Assembly: GCF_032854445.1 (NCBI RefSeq)
Contig: NC_088303.1
Coordinates: 32,493,501 to 32,557,500, forward strand
Origin: Liolophura sinensis
Taxonomy: Eukaryota; Mollusca; Polyplacophora; Chitonida; Chitonidae
Direction of reading: 5' to 3'
Length of the DNA: 64,000 nucleotides
Part shown: piece by piece, positions 24,701-36,632 of the stretch
Numbering within the stretch: the stretch's first letter is position 1
Layout of the letters: every line of letters starts with the position of its first letter
The notes under the pieces: generated by a model
The model's input: the letters and a program-made list of their open reading frames with translations, nothing else
Databases searched by the model: none
Told to the model about the DNA's origin: nothing
Translations under genes and position numbers: made by a program

Positions 24701-26280
24701 TGTCGAATCCAACCATGTGAACCTAGATGGTGTTTTACTCACCGGAACAAGGCCAGATCTCACACTTATCGTGTGTCGGACTTGACGCTTATATTTAGCA
24801 TCATTTCATCAGGCACAACAAGGAGTGCTGGAAGATTTATACAGGTTCTGACAATGCACATATGTACACTTGTTTCGTTGATGCTGACCACAATATGTAC
24901 TAATATTCGAAAGCCTATGTTGTTTTATGGACGGAGAATGTGTTTACCTTCATGGCCAATGTAGTTAATATTTGTTTTTATCGCATTGAGTCACATCTGG
25001 TTTGTAAGCAAAACTGTGTGGTTATTTTCTTTCCTCACATTAATGCGATTTTCATTTTGGCGCAAAATGGCGATTTTTCGTCGTACAAAGCTGTTCAGTG
25101 TCGACGAGAGAACCAGCTGTCGGTCTTAGCCAATGATTAATTGATTCAGTCGGACCCACGAAGGGTTTAAGAGGTGAGTATTACATAAAAGTGTCCTGGA
25201 ACAAGACGCCTTTGTGTTCCCTCTGAGATTCTTAGATTACATCGTTTTACCGAGGCGCACATGACGTATTAATGTATTGGTGGCAATTACACGTAAATCC
25301 TTCTCGTCCCAGACAGTGCGGTGACAGTGGTATTTTTGACTGGCCATCCTGATATAAATTATTTTAAAAAGTACAATGTTTTATGAATATAATAATAATC
25401 ACTATGCCCTTCCACAGCCTCTCGCCATTTTCTGAATCCACTGTAGCTGTGAGAACAAAATAGGAAGTCCTTTTTGGAAATGATGCGTGTCATTTTCCAT
25501 TTACCACCATCTACCTCATTTTATGTTAATTGCGTCTTTGTGACATTTACCCTTGTGAGGTTTTGTCATTTTGACATTTTTATATCTTACATTAGTAGGG
25601 TTTGAAAGAGGAAATTAGCGTCAATCGTTAGCATGCAAATATTTCATTTGGCAAAACGTGGTGGCAAGAGAGTGCCCCGTTTCATAAAGGGTTGAGCATC
25701 CTTTATTACGAAAACGAAGTGTGTATCTCATGAAAAAGAGGTGTGTACAAACATTTACGAACAGTGGCATGCGGATGTCTCATATGACGATAAATTCTTC
25801 ATCACAGCGGCGATTTGGGGGGAAAATATGATTTGTAGGGAACAGGTTTCTAAACCTTTCCTACTTCACGCGGCACGCAGTTGTAACAAACCGGAACTAA
25901 ACTGAAAGATGCGAGGTCGATCTTCAAGCTATGAACCGCGTAGCGTTTGTAACGATGCTACATACAAGTTAGTTCATTAACCTTCGGAGCAATTGCTGCT
26001 GGAATTAGATGGGTATATGAAGATTAAGACACAGTGGTATATGCGGGGCTACTACGGGTATCTGATATGACGTAGAAGAGGTGTGTACGAACATTAAGAC
26101 AGTTGCATGTGGGTATGTCGTATAAAAACAGAAGCAGACAAAAATTACCTTTTCCCGTAGGGCTGTGGCAAGCTGAAACATGTTACATATATATGTTTGA
26201 CAAAGATTACAGAGTAACTGTACTCTAACTTCAACAGAGTGGTAACTGCACGCGATGGTATTGACATATCATATATGTAT
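24701..26280. other. Non-coding, with one internal partial duplication
   Basis: GAGGTGTGTACAAACATT (25738) and GAGGTGTGTACGAACATT (26078), each followed by a similar stretch, indicate a decayed short duplication about 340 bp apart. No gene recognised. Confidence 0.5.
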
Positions 26281-26319
26281 GACATGCCTGCAGCATATAT
26301 ATGACAAACTCAACTTGTT

Positions 26320-26361
26320 GATTTAGCTTACTAGTTTCACCGTCTCTTGACGGTTCTTCAG
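26320..26361 (-). ncRNA. Hammerhead-ribozyme-like core downstream of Penelope ORF
   Basis: On the minus strand, reading 26361 to 26320: CTGAAGA (fits the hammerhead core CUGANGA), then ACCGTC-AAGA-GACGGT, a perfect 6-bp stem with a tetraloop (stem II), then GAAA (26338-26335), then a short weak stem III (UAG/CUA around UAAG) ending in UC at the expected cleavage site. Penelope-like elements are known to carry hammerhead motifs in their terminal repeats, and this one sits about 140 bp 3' of the GIY-YIG frame, where it would be expected. Stem III has a C-A mismatch plus a bulged A, and I could not find a convincing stem I, so the motif is probably decayed. Confidence 0.5.
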
Positions 26362-26504
26362 AGCTTATTTTTATTTCAACATATCTTGCGAAAGCTATAT
26401 ATACATGCAGGCAGATTAAGCCATGGTGATCAGTCCTAGTTACAAATTACATATACACTATAATAAAGTTAGAACTTGCCCAGGGGATTATCCATTCGGG
26501 GAGA

Positions 26505-26970
26505 TTATCTCTCGATGTTTTCTCTGTTAAGTTCAGATTTAAATTTATGAATGAACTGTTCTTTGATTCCTCTGATTTGAGCTTTATTCACCGATAATTT
26601 AAAGAAGAGCATTATGTGGAACTTGGGCCCACTGTGTAGATTACATGATGCGATATGTTTGGTTACAGGTAAAATCTGTAAACTTGGCGTGTTAATTTGT
26701 TGCCTACATCGATTGCTTAATGAATCACCGGTTTCGCCTATGTAGAATTTGTTACAATTAGAGCAGGTTAAGACATACAGTAGATTTTGGGAATCACAGT
26801 TCATATTAGCCTTAATACGGAAGTTAAAATTGGTAACATGAAACAAAAATTGACTGCTTGTTTTTAAATGTTCACAGCATTTGCATCGTGGGTCTCCACA
26901 CTTAGAAGTTGTATAACTGGTTTCTATTAAGTTGATAGTAAACCGAGCATTTGTTAGAAGTTTCTTAAGA
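26505..26970 (-). pseudogene. Penelope-like element, C-terminal GIY-YIG endonuclease fragment
   Basis: A 3' fragment of a Penelope-like retroelement ORF. These elements encode a reverse transcriptase fused to a GIY-YIG nuclease; only the nuclease part remains here. In the 173-residue open frame ending at 26505 I see a Cys cluster (C43, C48, C50, C51), then LLYVLTCSNCNKFYIGETG (residues 82-100), which supplies the Tyr and the YIG core, Arg106 and a C-terminal K-E-Q-F-I-H-K-F with the likely catalytic Glu156. The position after Arg106 where these proteins normally carry His reads Gln-Gln, so the nuclease is probably dead. The first 20 codons (MFCFLL...) overlap a TA-rich microsatellite and are not part of the element. 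There is no reverse transcriptase upstream, so the copy is 5'-truncated, as is typical of these elements. Confidence 0.82.
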
Positions 26971-26998
26971 CATATACATATACATATATATATACCCA
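26970..26998. repeat. TA-rich microsatellite at 5' break of Penelope fragment
   Basis: A run of (ATATAC)/(TA) dinucleotides lies immediately 5' (on the minus strand) of the Penelope-derived reading frame and marks where element homology stops. Confidence 0.7.
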
Positions 26999-27029
26999 CT
27001 CCATTGATAAGTAGGAAACAAAACAAAGT

Positions 27030-29029
27030 AAAACAATGACAGCAATACTGGATTTAGGGATGCTAAGCCCAGGGTGAAACTTATGCAGTATTTATAAGCA
27101 CATGCTATGTACAGTGTGAGCTTGAAAAAGGAATCTGGTTTTCAGTCACGAAGAATGTTTAACATGTGTGCACAAGAAATCATATGAATTGAGACTAGTA
27201 ATTTTGAGAGACTGTTGTCTTCGGATGTAATCTGGTTCAGTGAGTGCAGAGATCTTTCCCTAAGCTCAACAAACACGTACACCCACATATTAACACGTGG
27301 AATATGATTGCTGGATTATACGAACACAAGAAGTATGGAGTCCGACCTCGAGGAATTCATGGAAATGAAAAGCCAGATATTATCTCCGCTAGGCCTAAAT
27401 CTTAGTTATTGGTTATTTTTGCGCTAGTGCAAGGTCATGCGTGGTTTAATACGAACTTTCACAAAACAAGGCCACAACGTACATACCCAGTCATAAAACT
27501 AATTAGGGTATGCTAGTGAAGAAAGCGGACTGGTTGATAAGCTTAACTAAGTACATGTGTCCGTAAGGTTACCTGTGCGGCGTCATCGATCGGGCAAGAT
27601 GGACTATCATGTTTCAAGAATACCTGTACCACGATTCGTTCATTCCTTTGATTCTTTCACCGGACGTGGCATTATACTCCGGTTAATTACGAATGCCATG
27701 TGACAAAACCATTACATGGGTACATGTAACAGGGTGTACAATTCTGTACCACATAGCGTGGTTTACGTAAACGAGGATCTAACGCCTTCTAGAATGGTTT
27801 TGTAAATAAGTAAACAAGACTATTAACTTCGTATATTATTGTTACTTATTGTGTTCATATTGCCGTAGAACGCTGTGCTGACTTTTGCCATCAGTAGGCC
27901 TACATGGTTTATACGAAAAAATACTCAAATTGCCATTTCAATGTACAGGTGGAGAGATGAGTCCGGGTGTGAGGGAAACCATTGACAAACAATATTCCGG
28001 GTATTTCCCGACCTGCGTAAGTAGGTACGTGCCTAAATTTAATCATCAAGTGTCACTTGTCACTACCAAGCCCGGATAATGTCCATATGTACGGATGACT
28101 GGGATGGTGGCTATATCAAGGTTAATGGCACGAATTAATCCAGCGCTGAGCTATATTAAATAGTCTCAGACTAAATCTACACTAATGAAATCTGAAATCT
28201 CTTTAGTTTAGGATTTGTTGCTAATAGTTAGAAGAATATAAACATTCAACTAGTTTCCGGCGCTTTTTTCTCAGGAAGAAGAAATCTCCAAGGTCAAAAC
28301 AACAGCATGAACGTCGTTGTTCACAGAACTTCTTCTTGTACTAAAGTAGGTGTGTGTTGGAACGTTCAGTTGAAGCACTGCACCCATTTCGTGAACAAAA
28401 GGTCTCCTCAAGCTTCATCTTTGAAGGTCCAGAAGAATGTAAACCTTCTCCTAGTTTTTGGCGATGCCTTTCTTTCGTTCTTGTGGCTATACTAAGATAC
28501 GACATGACCTTGCTGTCCAAACCGGCACTTCGGTTTCCTGTCAACAAAAACCTGACACTCGTCATATAAGTAAAACATTCTTAAGTAGATCGAGTATGAC
28601 CTTAAATACTAACCAAACAAAACAAAATTAACTAAGAAATAATGCGTTCGTACGGGTAAAAAGAAAACAGGTATCTAACCCAATAAGCTAATACATGCAC
28701 CTGCAATGCGTTGGAAACCCACTGGCGGTAAGAGAACATATCCCTTTGATTCCTAAATTACGACAGAGTACGTTTAATGTCGTAGTAAACTGTAGTGAAT
28801 AAAGTGAAATGACCATGTGATTCAAGTTACAGGATGTTTATTTCCTTGTTCAGTTAATGAATGCAATAAGAGCTCATAGCACCGGCCTGCCTGACATCTG
28901 AAATGCACAAGAATTCCGTTGAGAGTTCTTAATGAATCTTATGCAGCGTGCCTTGAGCATGGGGGCAATTGCTATGCATTGATTTTTTTCGTTTCCTATT
29001 TTAATACAATGTTCTCCAATGTTTATTAA
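27030..29029. other. Non-coding, nothing recognised
   Basis: Open frames (for example the overlapping ones on both strands at 28307-28569) are short and featureless. Confidence 0.55.
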
Positions 29030-29160
29030 CTAGTTATTTATTTCATTAGTATTTTATGCGTACACAAGAATTTACGACTTTTTACGACGGCCGCCAGCAT
29101 TATGGTTGGAGGAAACCAGGCAGAGCCCGGGGGAGAGCCACGACCATCCGCAGGTTGTTT
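29030..29160 (-). mobile_element. Partial (AAAT)-tailed SINE
   Basis: TTATTTATTTCATTAGTATT, then ACGGCCGCCAGCATTATGGT and CACGACCATCCGCAGGTTG: a minus-strand 3' half, 5'-truncated. Confidence 0.85.
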
Positions 29161-29429
29161 ATTAATTAATGGAGAATTCAGTTGGCAGATATCTGTTCAT
29201 GTGTTAACCACATTGGTTTACCTTCGTAACGATTTTAAAGGGATACAGAATCGATGCAGTGGACATACGGTTTCCTTGGTTAAATCTTGCAGCCTTGGTC
29301 ACGCATGAATAAATGTACCATACCTAAAACTCAGCTTAGGTAGAGCATGGCTTGGACTCACCTGTCTCACCAGCCAGTCAGAATCGACCCTGTATCCCTG
29401 TAAGCAATTTTTCAAGATAGTTGTATTAC

Positions 29430-29525
29430 ATCCATTTATTTATTTATGATCTATTTATTTAATTATTTAGTTAGTTAATTGGTGTTTAACGCCGTGAATT
29501 TTTCACACATATCGTGACGGCGAGC
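29430..29525 (-). mobile_element. SINE 3'-end fragment
   Basis: A (TTTA)n-rich tail followed by TTAATTGGTGTTTAACGCCG and CGTGACGGCG, the last 70 bp or so of the SINE on the minus strand. Confidence 0.65.
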
Positions 29526-29529
29526 GTGT

Positions 29530-32394
29530 TTATCCTGAGGAAATCGGGAGTTACGCGCAGTGGGCCTAAACGTTTTGCTACAAGAACAGAGAATGACCTA
29601 AAGTTTCATCCACAAAAGTACATTTTTAAAAGCAAATTTTTAAAAACGAAATATTTTCTGTTTTTATTGAAAGTTAAAATTTTCCTGCAGCATATCTTCA
29701 TCCTACCTTCCAAGTAAACCTCAAGAAAGATCAAAAGAACTTTAAAAATCAGACAAAATGTGCCAATTAATCATGGGTAATGTTTTAGATCATTTATCTA
29801 TGCAAATGACTTGGCTTTTTCTTCCACGTCAATCAGTGTATCCATATTTATGTGTTTGCTTTACAGACGTATATATACACTTTCTCTTACATTAGTGCTG
29901 GTGCAGCATGACGATGTCAAAATACGCCTACTTCTGCATGCATACTCTTCTTATAAGTTGCAACACATTACATATATTGCATATGAGACTTTTACCGGCA
30001 AATTAAAATGGTATACACAATTTTCTAAATGTTAATATTTTTAATTATTTTTAATTCTTAAAGCTTTTTGTGGACATATCGTTTAGCTGCGGGTTGAGGT
30101 GAGAGTTCCCTCCATTAATAGAAGAACAGTTCGTACTTTGTTCACAAGATGACGTCAGAGTAAATTGTACTCTGCCTATTTTCAGTTTTTGAGACATTCA
30201 ACTAACAGGTCAAGCAGTGACTATTTACGTGTATACAGTACATATTAGTACCCCAAATAAAACCCATCTTAGAGAGCTTTCAATTGTCATACAATGCTGA
30301 GTATTAGATGACGGTCATTCATCCGCCTGTTTTGGAATGAATGAAAGCTTTTCTATCAATGTGATAGCCCAAAACCATCAGAATGTACTTTTAACATAAG
30401 AACATGTTTACCACATGTAAGATTAATGAAGGGTATGTACCTTCAACCAAAGATAGAGGAGCGAGTACATTTTGCAAACATCTTGAAGAAAAACGCATCT
30501 GTTAGTTGTAACTATTCTATATAACAATTCTTTCAGTTTATTGCCACACGATGGTGATCTGGAAGGATTATCGCTTGACATTTTCACCATTACTCTTAGA
30601 TATTACCAATAATAAATGAGGCAGCACGGAACGTCACATAATATAGACGCATCTCCTGCCATATCATCTACCATCCATGCTGGCCATAAGGGACAGAATA
30701 ATGGCCAATGTACAGTTTTAGCAAGCTAATTCACTGGTATCCTAATACGACGTACCGATGCCATTAGTCATCACGTTGGTATTTAGTAATAGAACTAGTT
30801 AATGTTTGCAAAAGAAGATTGGCGTCTGGTAGATTAAAGGGATCAAGTGTATTGTTCGGTAGGCCGAATCTTTCAAGGTGGATCGATCTTTTCAAGATGG
30901 ATACCAATGCCATGATTAAGGATATCACATGCCATGATTACCTAATTCTCTTCGCTGTGTTACAGGACGCTGCCTTAGTCTTGATCATTGTTAAGGAGAT
31001 ACACAAAGTTTCGTGCCTCAACTACCGCTTCTGCTAACTGGCATGGTGAAACAAAGCGGCCAAGGCTTCTTACAATGGAAGGCCGTCTTTATTACTCTTT
31101 TATTCAACAGAAGAAGAATATGTATTTGATAAAGCAGGTAATGTAACATGAACTCTGGGCGCTCTGACTTATACGAAAGTCGAACTCTCCATTCATATGC
31201 GGTATAGTGTTTATAGACGGTATTGTCTCGTTTCCATGAGCTCCATGTACACGCATCATACGTTCAGAAAAGAATACCACCGGTTGCTTAATTGATTACT
31301 GATTTATAGAGCCTGGCCGAGGGTCTACTTAATGCTGAATGACAATGTTTCTATGGCATTTCCCTCGATCGGCTTATTCATAAAAGTCCATGGACAAATT
31401 ACATGTAGAGTGTGCTAAAACAACCGTGTATTCTTAATTAGATTGCTTGAGACTGATCAATACGAGTATACTATCAACAGTTAAACCAGAACTGAACGTG
31501 ACTAACAACGACAGCACTGTCATTCGCTTCAGAAAATCACTCGGTTTCTTAACACAACATTTTGTGATTAACTCTGTAAGTCGTATACCATTCGTGGTTC
31601 TAAGACACTGGACATTTTTCGTGCTATGGACCGACAGAGCATTATACTGTTGCCTCCAAATATCCTGTGTGGAGATTTTATAAACACTCTATGTACATTT
31701 CCGGAAATCACAGTTAAATGCCTGCTTAGTTCTTTTAGGCAAGAAAAAGGAAAGTTGAAATCTCTTCGATACGTATCTCTCCATATATTATTAACATCCA
31801 TACAGGTTGTGTCAGCTAGGACAAATATGGATTTACAAATATGAAAAGCCGCCTTCGCAGATTTTGTATTACGATAAAAGAAAATGTTGATATACTGATT
31901 GTGGAAGGCCAGAACCATGCTATATTCAGTTTTTCATCTCGAAGCTCGTCAGACTTTTTCCAGTGAATTTCATCAGTTGACAAGCTGTTTCTTGTGTCCA
32001 GAGTTTGGCAACAAAATCATGCGTCCATGGTTTGATTAGACTGTTTGATACAGCTGTAAAGCTTATAGCTTTTTGCTCTACAATAGACGAGCCATGTCCT
32101 GATTCCAGTCCGTTAATCTCTCAAACTCAAACATCTTTGATTTAACCCGTTCGCCATCAACAGCGGCCTGTCGCCGTTGCCGATCGCAGCACATTTGATA
32201 ATTTCCGTTACCCAATCATGCTTTGAAAAGCTTGGATAGCAATGGCTTTTATGATTACAATATCAATCATGAAATGTCTGTGCAGGAAGTCAAAAACCCA
32301 TTCTATAATCGCTTTGGAGCCATTTTTAGCGAATTCTTACAGGAATTTACCTCAAGAAAAGCAGATTATATGAGAACTTTGTCCAAATACAAAA
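29530..32394. other. Non-coding, nothing recognised
   Basis: The longest frame (31568-31918, minus, 116 codons) shows no domain I recognise and no splice or repeat context. Confidence 0.5.
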
Positions 32395-32690
32395 GGACCG
32401 CTTCAGTTGTCTAATGGTTTGAGCATTCGCGAAGTGAGGAGGCTTGCAATCAAACTCAGGTCGGGTCATACCAAAAACTTTAAACATGGTATTTGTGGCC
32501 GCCTCGCTTGGTCCTCGGCACCGAGAGGACACAGCGTTGGTTGTCCTGATGTTAGTATAGTGTGACTTTTGTCATGTCTGGTGTCGTCTACATGATAATT
32601 CAGTGGTGACAGCACTTCGGCGGCACGGACTCGCCTTGCCACAAGAAAACGCAGTATATGTAAACACATTTACAGATTCCTCATCTTACT
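32395..32690 (+). mobile_element. Diverged copy of (ACTC)-tailed SINE family
   Basis: The tRNA-like start (TTGTCTAATGGTTTGAGCAT ... CAAACTCAGGTCGGGTC) is followed by CCTCGCTTGG...CAGCGTTGGTTG..., the same body order as the intact copy at 33528-33893, and then AGCACTTCGGCGGCACGGAC. Tail lost. Confidence 0.6.
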
Positions 32691-32924
32691 AATCACTCCC
32701 TAATAATCAGACTGTTTTTATGTTCACAATTCCGACATACAGCTTTACTATGAAAAACCAAAAGAGCAACTTTCGCCGTTTTTTTTTTTTATTTCGTTAA
32801 TTGTAACATTATGGACAACAATAAAAATGACCCGTACTCTGCATACTTTAAATTGGATACAAGATCATCACTGACTGGCTGTTAGTGGAGGTTATGACTT
32901 CCCCGATTAAAGCCTCGAACCTTG

Positions 32925-33152
32925 GCCATGCTTTATTAACTGTTCAGCACTTATACTACGGTGGCCAGCACTATGGTCGGAAGAAATCAGGCAGAGCCCG
33001 GGTAAAACCCAGAACCATCCCAAGGCTACTGGCCGGAGAGGAATGCGGCATAAACTGAACTTGAACTCACAGCGACCGCATTGGTGAGAGGCTTCTGGGA
33101 AATTTCGACGATTGGGCGTGCTAAGCTCCCTCGGCCACCGAAGCCCGCCTAG
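32925..33152 (-). mobile_element. Diverged, nearly complete (AAAT)-family SINE
   Basis: CGGTGGCCAGCACTATGGTC, GGCAGAGCCCGGGTAAAACC and TTGAACTCACAGCGACCGCA are present in order on the minus strand, ending near CTCGGCCACCGAAGCCC. Tail poorly preserved. Confidence 0.8.
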
Positions 33153-33527
33153 CCTGAACATAGCCTGGGCTTTCCTACCTCCAGTCATCGGAGATTCTGC
33201 ATTCCTCTAAGGGGCATAATTCACCTATTTATAGAAGTTTAACATTGGTTCGATTGCCATGTACATGTACAAATAATATTTACGTGTCTATGGGAAGTAA
33301 ATTTACAAGGTATGTTTTGAGCAAAGTCATCAATACATAAATTTAAATTTTAATCATAGGCACTTACATGTAAAATATTACCATTCTTTGTCCTCAGCTA
33401 TACAGATACATCTATAAATATAATGCTTGTATATGTAGGCGTACATCTGAGACTGAAAATCCTGCAGTCACTGCAAGTGCAGTCACGAACTGCAGTTTCC
33501 AGATAATAACAATAGTCAAACAGTGTA

Positions 33528-33893
33528 GACCGGCCCGGATAGCACAGTTGGTAGAGCGTCCGCTTCGGGACCGGTACATCCAGGATCAATCCTTGTTCGA
33601 GTCACACCTAAGACTTTAAAAGAGGAAGTTGTAACTTCCTCGCTTGGCGTTCAGCATGAAGGGGATAGTGCAACGACTGGTTGACCCGTATCAGTATAAT
33701 GGCTCGGGCGGGGCGGCTTACTTGCCTTCGGTAAGTCGTCTCAGTGATGCAGCACTAAATAAAAGAGCGGTGGAAATCCGTCCTGCAACAAGGAGGCACA
33801 TTACACGTGCATGCACCCTAATGATTCCTTCGTCGTCATATGACTGAAAAATTGTTGAGTACGACGTTAAACCCCAAGCACTCACTCACTCAC
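33528..33893 (+). mobile_element. Full-length second-family SINE, (ACTC)n tail, 12-bp TSD
   Basis: 366-bp element with a tRNA-like head (A box AGCACAGTTGGTAGAGCG, B box TTGTTCGAGTCAC), a unique body, a 3' domain GTTGAGTACGACGTTAAACC and a short (ACTC)n tail. Perfect 12-bp direct repeats TCAAACAGTGTA at 33516-33527 and 33894-33905 define both ends. The 3' segment resembles the 3' end of the (AAAT)-tailed family (TTGAGTACGGCGTAAAACAC), which suggests both families use related LINE machinery. Confidence 0.93.
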
Positions 33894-33905
33894 TCAAACA
33901 GTGTA

Positions 33906-34843
33906 TCATTAAAATGTTAACCATGTGACCAGCAAGCAGTGTTGTTCACAGCACATACAGGTGCATCAGGTTTAGCCTTTTTCCTTACGCCGTGTCCAGT
34001 GTGATATCGTCTGGGTGAGCCACAAGTGGATTCAGTCAGGATAGAGGCCAACTTTTCATATCTTTTCCACAGAGCTGTTGTGGACTAAAGTCAAGAATCT
34101 TATTTTCCAAGAAATATGTCAAGCTGAATTCTAAAACTTGGCTGAAACCGTCGCAACACAAAAGGAGCGGTTAGAATTTCACCAATGTGATGAAAATATT
34201 TAAGACTTTAATTCAGATTATAATTTGTCGGCTTAAGACTGAAAGCGCCGTGTGGTCCCACGTGTTACTAAATCTGAACATCGATGATGACATCGATACA
34301 GAGCAAATTCACACTTCCAAATGTTTTCAAGGCCAACATCTCTCATATTATCACACGGTTGAAATGTTTTCACTTAACCCTACTTATCTCCCCGCACCTA
34401 TAATAATTACAAAAAGAGCACTTTGTGTACTACCTTCTGGATGGTGCATTCTGGTGGACATCCCAGAAAGGCCTTGATTCTTGAACACGTGGATTTCGTA
34501 ATGATAGCAGAGAGTGTAATATTTCACTGTTTCTGTCCTGTTCGCTTGCCTACAACGACAAGTGTGAGTCAGTCCAACTTATATGAAGTATTGTAACATT
34601 GCTGTTTAATAGATGCGGATGGCTGTGCTGTACAAAACACATGACCGCATGTAGATGGCAATGCTGTACAACACGGATGGACACATAATAACTACAGAAT
34701 CACAAAAGTCGGTTTCTTTATCTTCGAAAAGAAATTGCTCAAAAACGAAATGTACCAACACATCGACATCAACATTAACATAATTTCACTCCCGCAAACA
34801 CACGTACAGTTGTGACGAACGACGCCACAACAAGCACCTTTTG
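33906..34843. other. Downstream flank / 3' UTR side of the GPCR gene
   Basis: Contains the predicted 3' UTR of the minus-strand GPCR. The only poly(A)-signal candidate near the stop is ATTAAA (minus) at 34605-34610. A short duplication AATGCTGTACAACACGGATG / TGTGCTGTACAAAACACATG lies at 34620-34680. Confidence 0.5.
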
Positions 34844-35982
34844 TTATATATACGTCGTTTTGGAGGACACGTGGTTATTATCTAGACTTTGCTCACTCCG
34901 TGATCGCTTAGCCCGCAAGTCCACATTGATAGCGAACCCGTCTCCCGTAGAGTGAATAAATAGTCTCAATGATGTGATCTTTTTCTTTGGGCCTTCGCAC
35001 TTGATTTGGCCTGTGAAATGTTTTTTGATTTCGGACACTTGATCAACGGAAGCTTTGTCAACATCTAGACTGTCGTCTGCAGCGCGAACTGAGGCGTACA
35101 AGCCGGAGAAATCATTTCGGAACTTGCGAGTGGCCGTACATGGGATATATACCTCTTCGTCTTCTATGAGCGGCTTCGGTTGTTCTGTATTAATTATTCT
35201 CGATTTTTGGAAATGTATCGGGGGTGAGAATGTTCTAGAAGTTTTGAAGATGCTGCTGGATGTGTCGGAATCCGTGAGAACACAGGTGGGCAGTCTACAA
35301 CGACACGTGTGACACATTCGGCGTAACTCTGCCCGAAACTTGCGAGAAACGAAATTGTAGAGAATAGGGTTGAGGGCATGATTCAGGTAAAACGCAATGC
35401 GAGCGAAGTATAGAATTGCCAAGTAAGCTTCCAGTCCAAGCCCAGAAAGAACTTCCCTGGATTCAAATATCAACCACAGACTGATTACACGGTAAGGCAA
35501 GTGACAGACGAAGAACACGGTAACAATGGATGCCACGATGTTAATTCCTTGGCGCCTCTGTCTCATTTTCTCTCGAAAGCTTTCATCGAAGGCGTCCCCG
35601 GTGTCCCCTGGTTGTGGGATTAGCACACGCCCGACCCGGCAGTACAGGGCCAGAAGAATGAGCATGGGCAGGAAAAAAAACACAGCCGGTATTGTCACCA
35701 GGTAAGCCTTCTGCCAAGAGTACTTCATAGGATGACGACAAACTTTGATCGGCGTACCATCAAGCCAGACCGAGTTTCTGTAGACTGGAAAGAACGCAAA
35801 AGGGAGAGAGACGAAACCACAGAGAACCCAAATGACGAGGACGATCTTCACGACTCTGCACATGGCATCGTTGCTCCTGTGTAATGGCTGACAGATGGCC
35901 TTGTAGCGCTCCACGCAAATGCAGAGGATCGTGTAGACAGATGCACCAGCCACGACGTTCTCCAGATATGGGACGAGTTTGC
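34844..35982 (-). CDS. Class A peptide-type GPCR, exon 2 (TM3 to C-terminus)
   Basis: Second and last coding exon, entered through acceptor TTTCAG (ending 35983) with two bases that complete a Cys codon split by the intron. With exon 1 the predicted protein is 487 residues. Visible landmarks: Cys109 at the TM3 start and Cys190 in ECL2 (disulfide pair), E133-R134-Y135 in the DRY position, Trp160 in TM4, Pro214 in TM5 (FFFLPM), a basic third intracellular loop (EKMRQRRQ, 246-253), TM6 F-F-V-C-H-L-P-Y-R (265-273), which is the CWxP region with His for Trp, and TM7 N313-P-I-L-Y317. The C-tail is long (about 160 residues) with a Cys cluster near 330-337 that could be palmitoylated, and many Ser/Thr. 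Family knowledge: TM3, TM6 (LPYR) and TM7 (NPILYNFVSRKFR) look most like the thyrotropin-releasing-hormone / growth-hormone-secretagogue receptor group, so a neuropeptide ligand is likely. The ligand is not inferable, and no symbol is given. A variant poly(A) signal (ATTAAA, minus strand, 34605-34610) lies about 235 nt downstream, but this is weak. Confidence 0.93.
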
Positions 35983-36388
35983 CTGAAACGAGATTTCGGC
36001 AAAATGAGAGTGAGACTCTCTGCATGTAGCTAGTGTTTTAAAAATGGATGAACCAATGAATTTTTAGAACTGAACGTCACATTCGCGGTATTTGAACCAT
36101 AACCGGGCAAAAAAGGGAGCAGCCTTTTAAAACATAGAATTTAAAACATAGCATTTAAAACTTTAACAAGCAGGAAATGAAACTATGTTAAATAATCAAA
36201 AATGTGATAAAATATAAAAAAATTACAATAAATGTAGTTCTGATACAAAACCCTTAAAATATATTAAACAGTTAAGTAGAACATTAGCTGGAAGTGTCAA
36301 ACAGTTGCAATATAGCCAACTGTCACACGGAACACATTTTGGAGTATAGTATCTATAAATGACAAAATCATATGTTAAAAGTTGTGGT

Positions 36389-36632
36389 GGGGCCTCCGTG
36401 GCCGATGACGCGTAGTGACCAAGAAGCCTCTCACCAGTGCGGTCGCTGTGAGTTCAAGACCAGCTCAGGCTGACTTCTTCTCCGGCCGCAGGTGAAAATG
36501 TTTGTCAATAACCTGCGGATGGTCATGGGTTTCTCCGGTCTCTGTCGGTTTCCTCTCACTATAATGCTGGTCGCCGTCGTATAAATGAAATATTCTTGAG
36601 TAAAACGCCAATCAAATAAATAAATCAATAAA
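36389..36632 (+). mobile_element. Near-full-length (AAAT)-tailed tRNA-derived SINE in GPCR intron
   Basis: Starts GGGGCCTCCGTGGC, keeps the B-box-like GAGTTCAAGACC, the central ACCTGCGGATGGTC segment, the CGCCGTCGTATAAATG segment and the CCAATC-(AAAT)n tail. It has a deletion in the A-box part of the head and a few losses near the 3' end (GAGTAAAACGCC). It is antisense to the receptor gene. Flanks AAAGTTGTGG / AACTTTGTGG may be a decayed target duplication. Confidence 0.85.

Noticed and set aside
31568-31918. 116-codon minus-strand open frame
   Set aside because: No domain, repeat homology or splice context; probably chance.
35055-36002. Open frames in other frames or on the opposite strand of the GPCR exon
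   Set aside because: They are shadows of the receptor reading frame.
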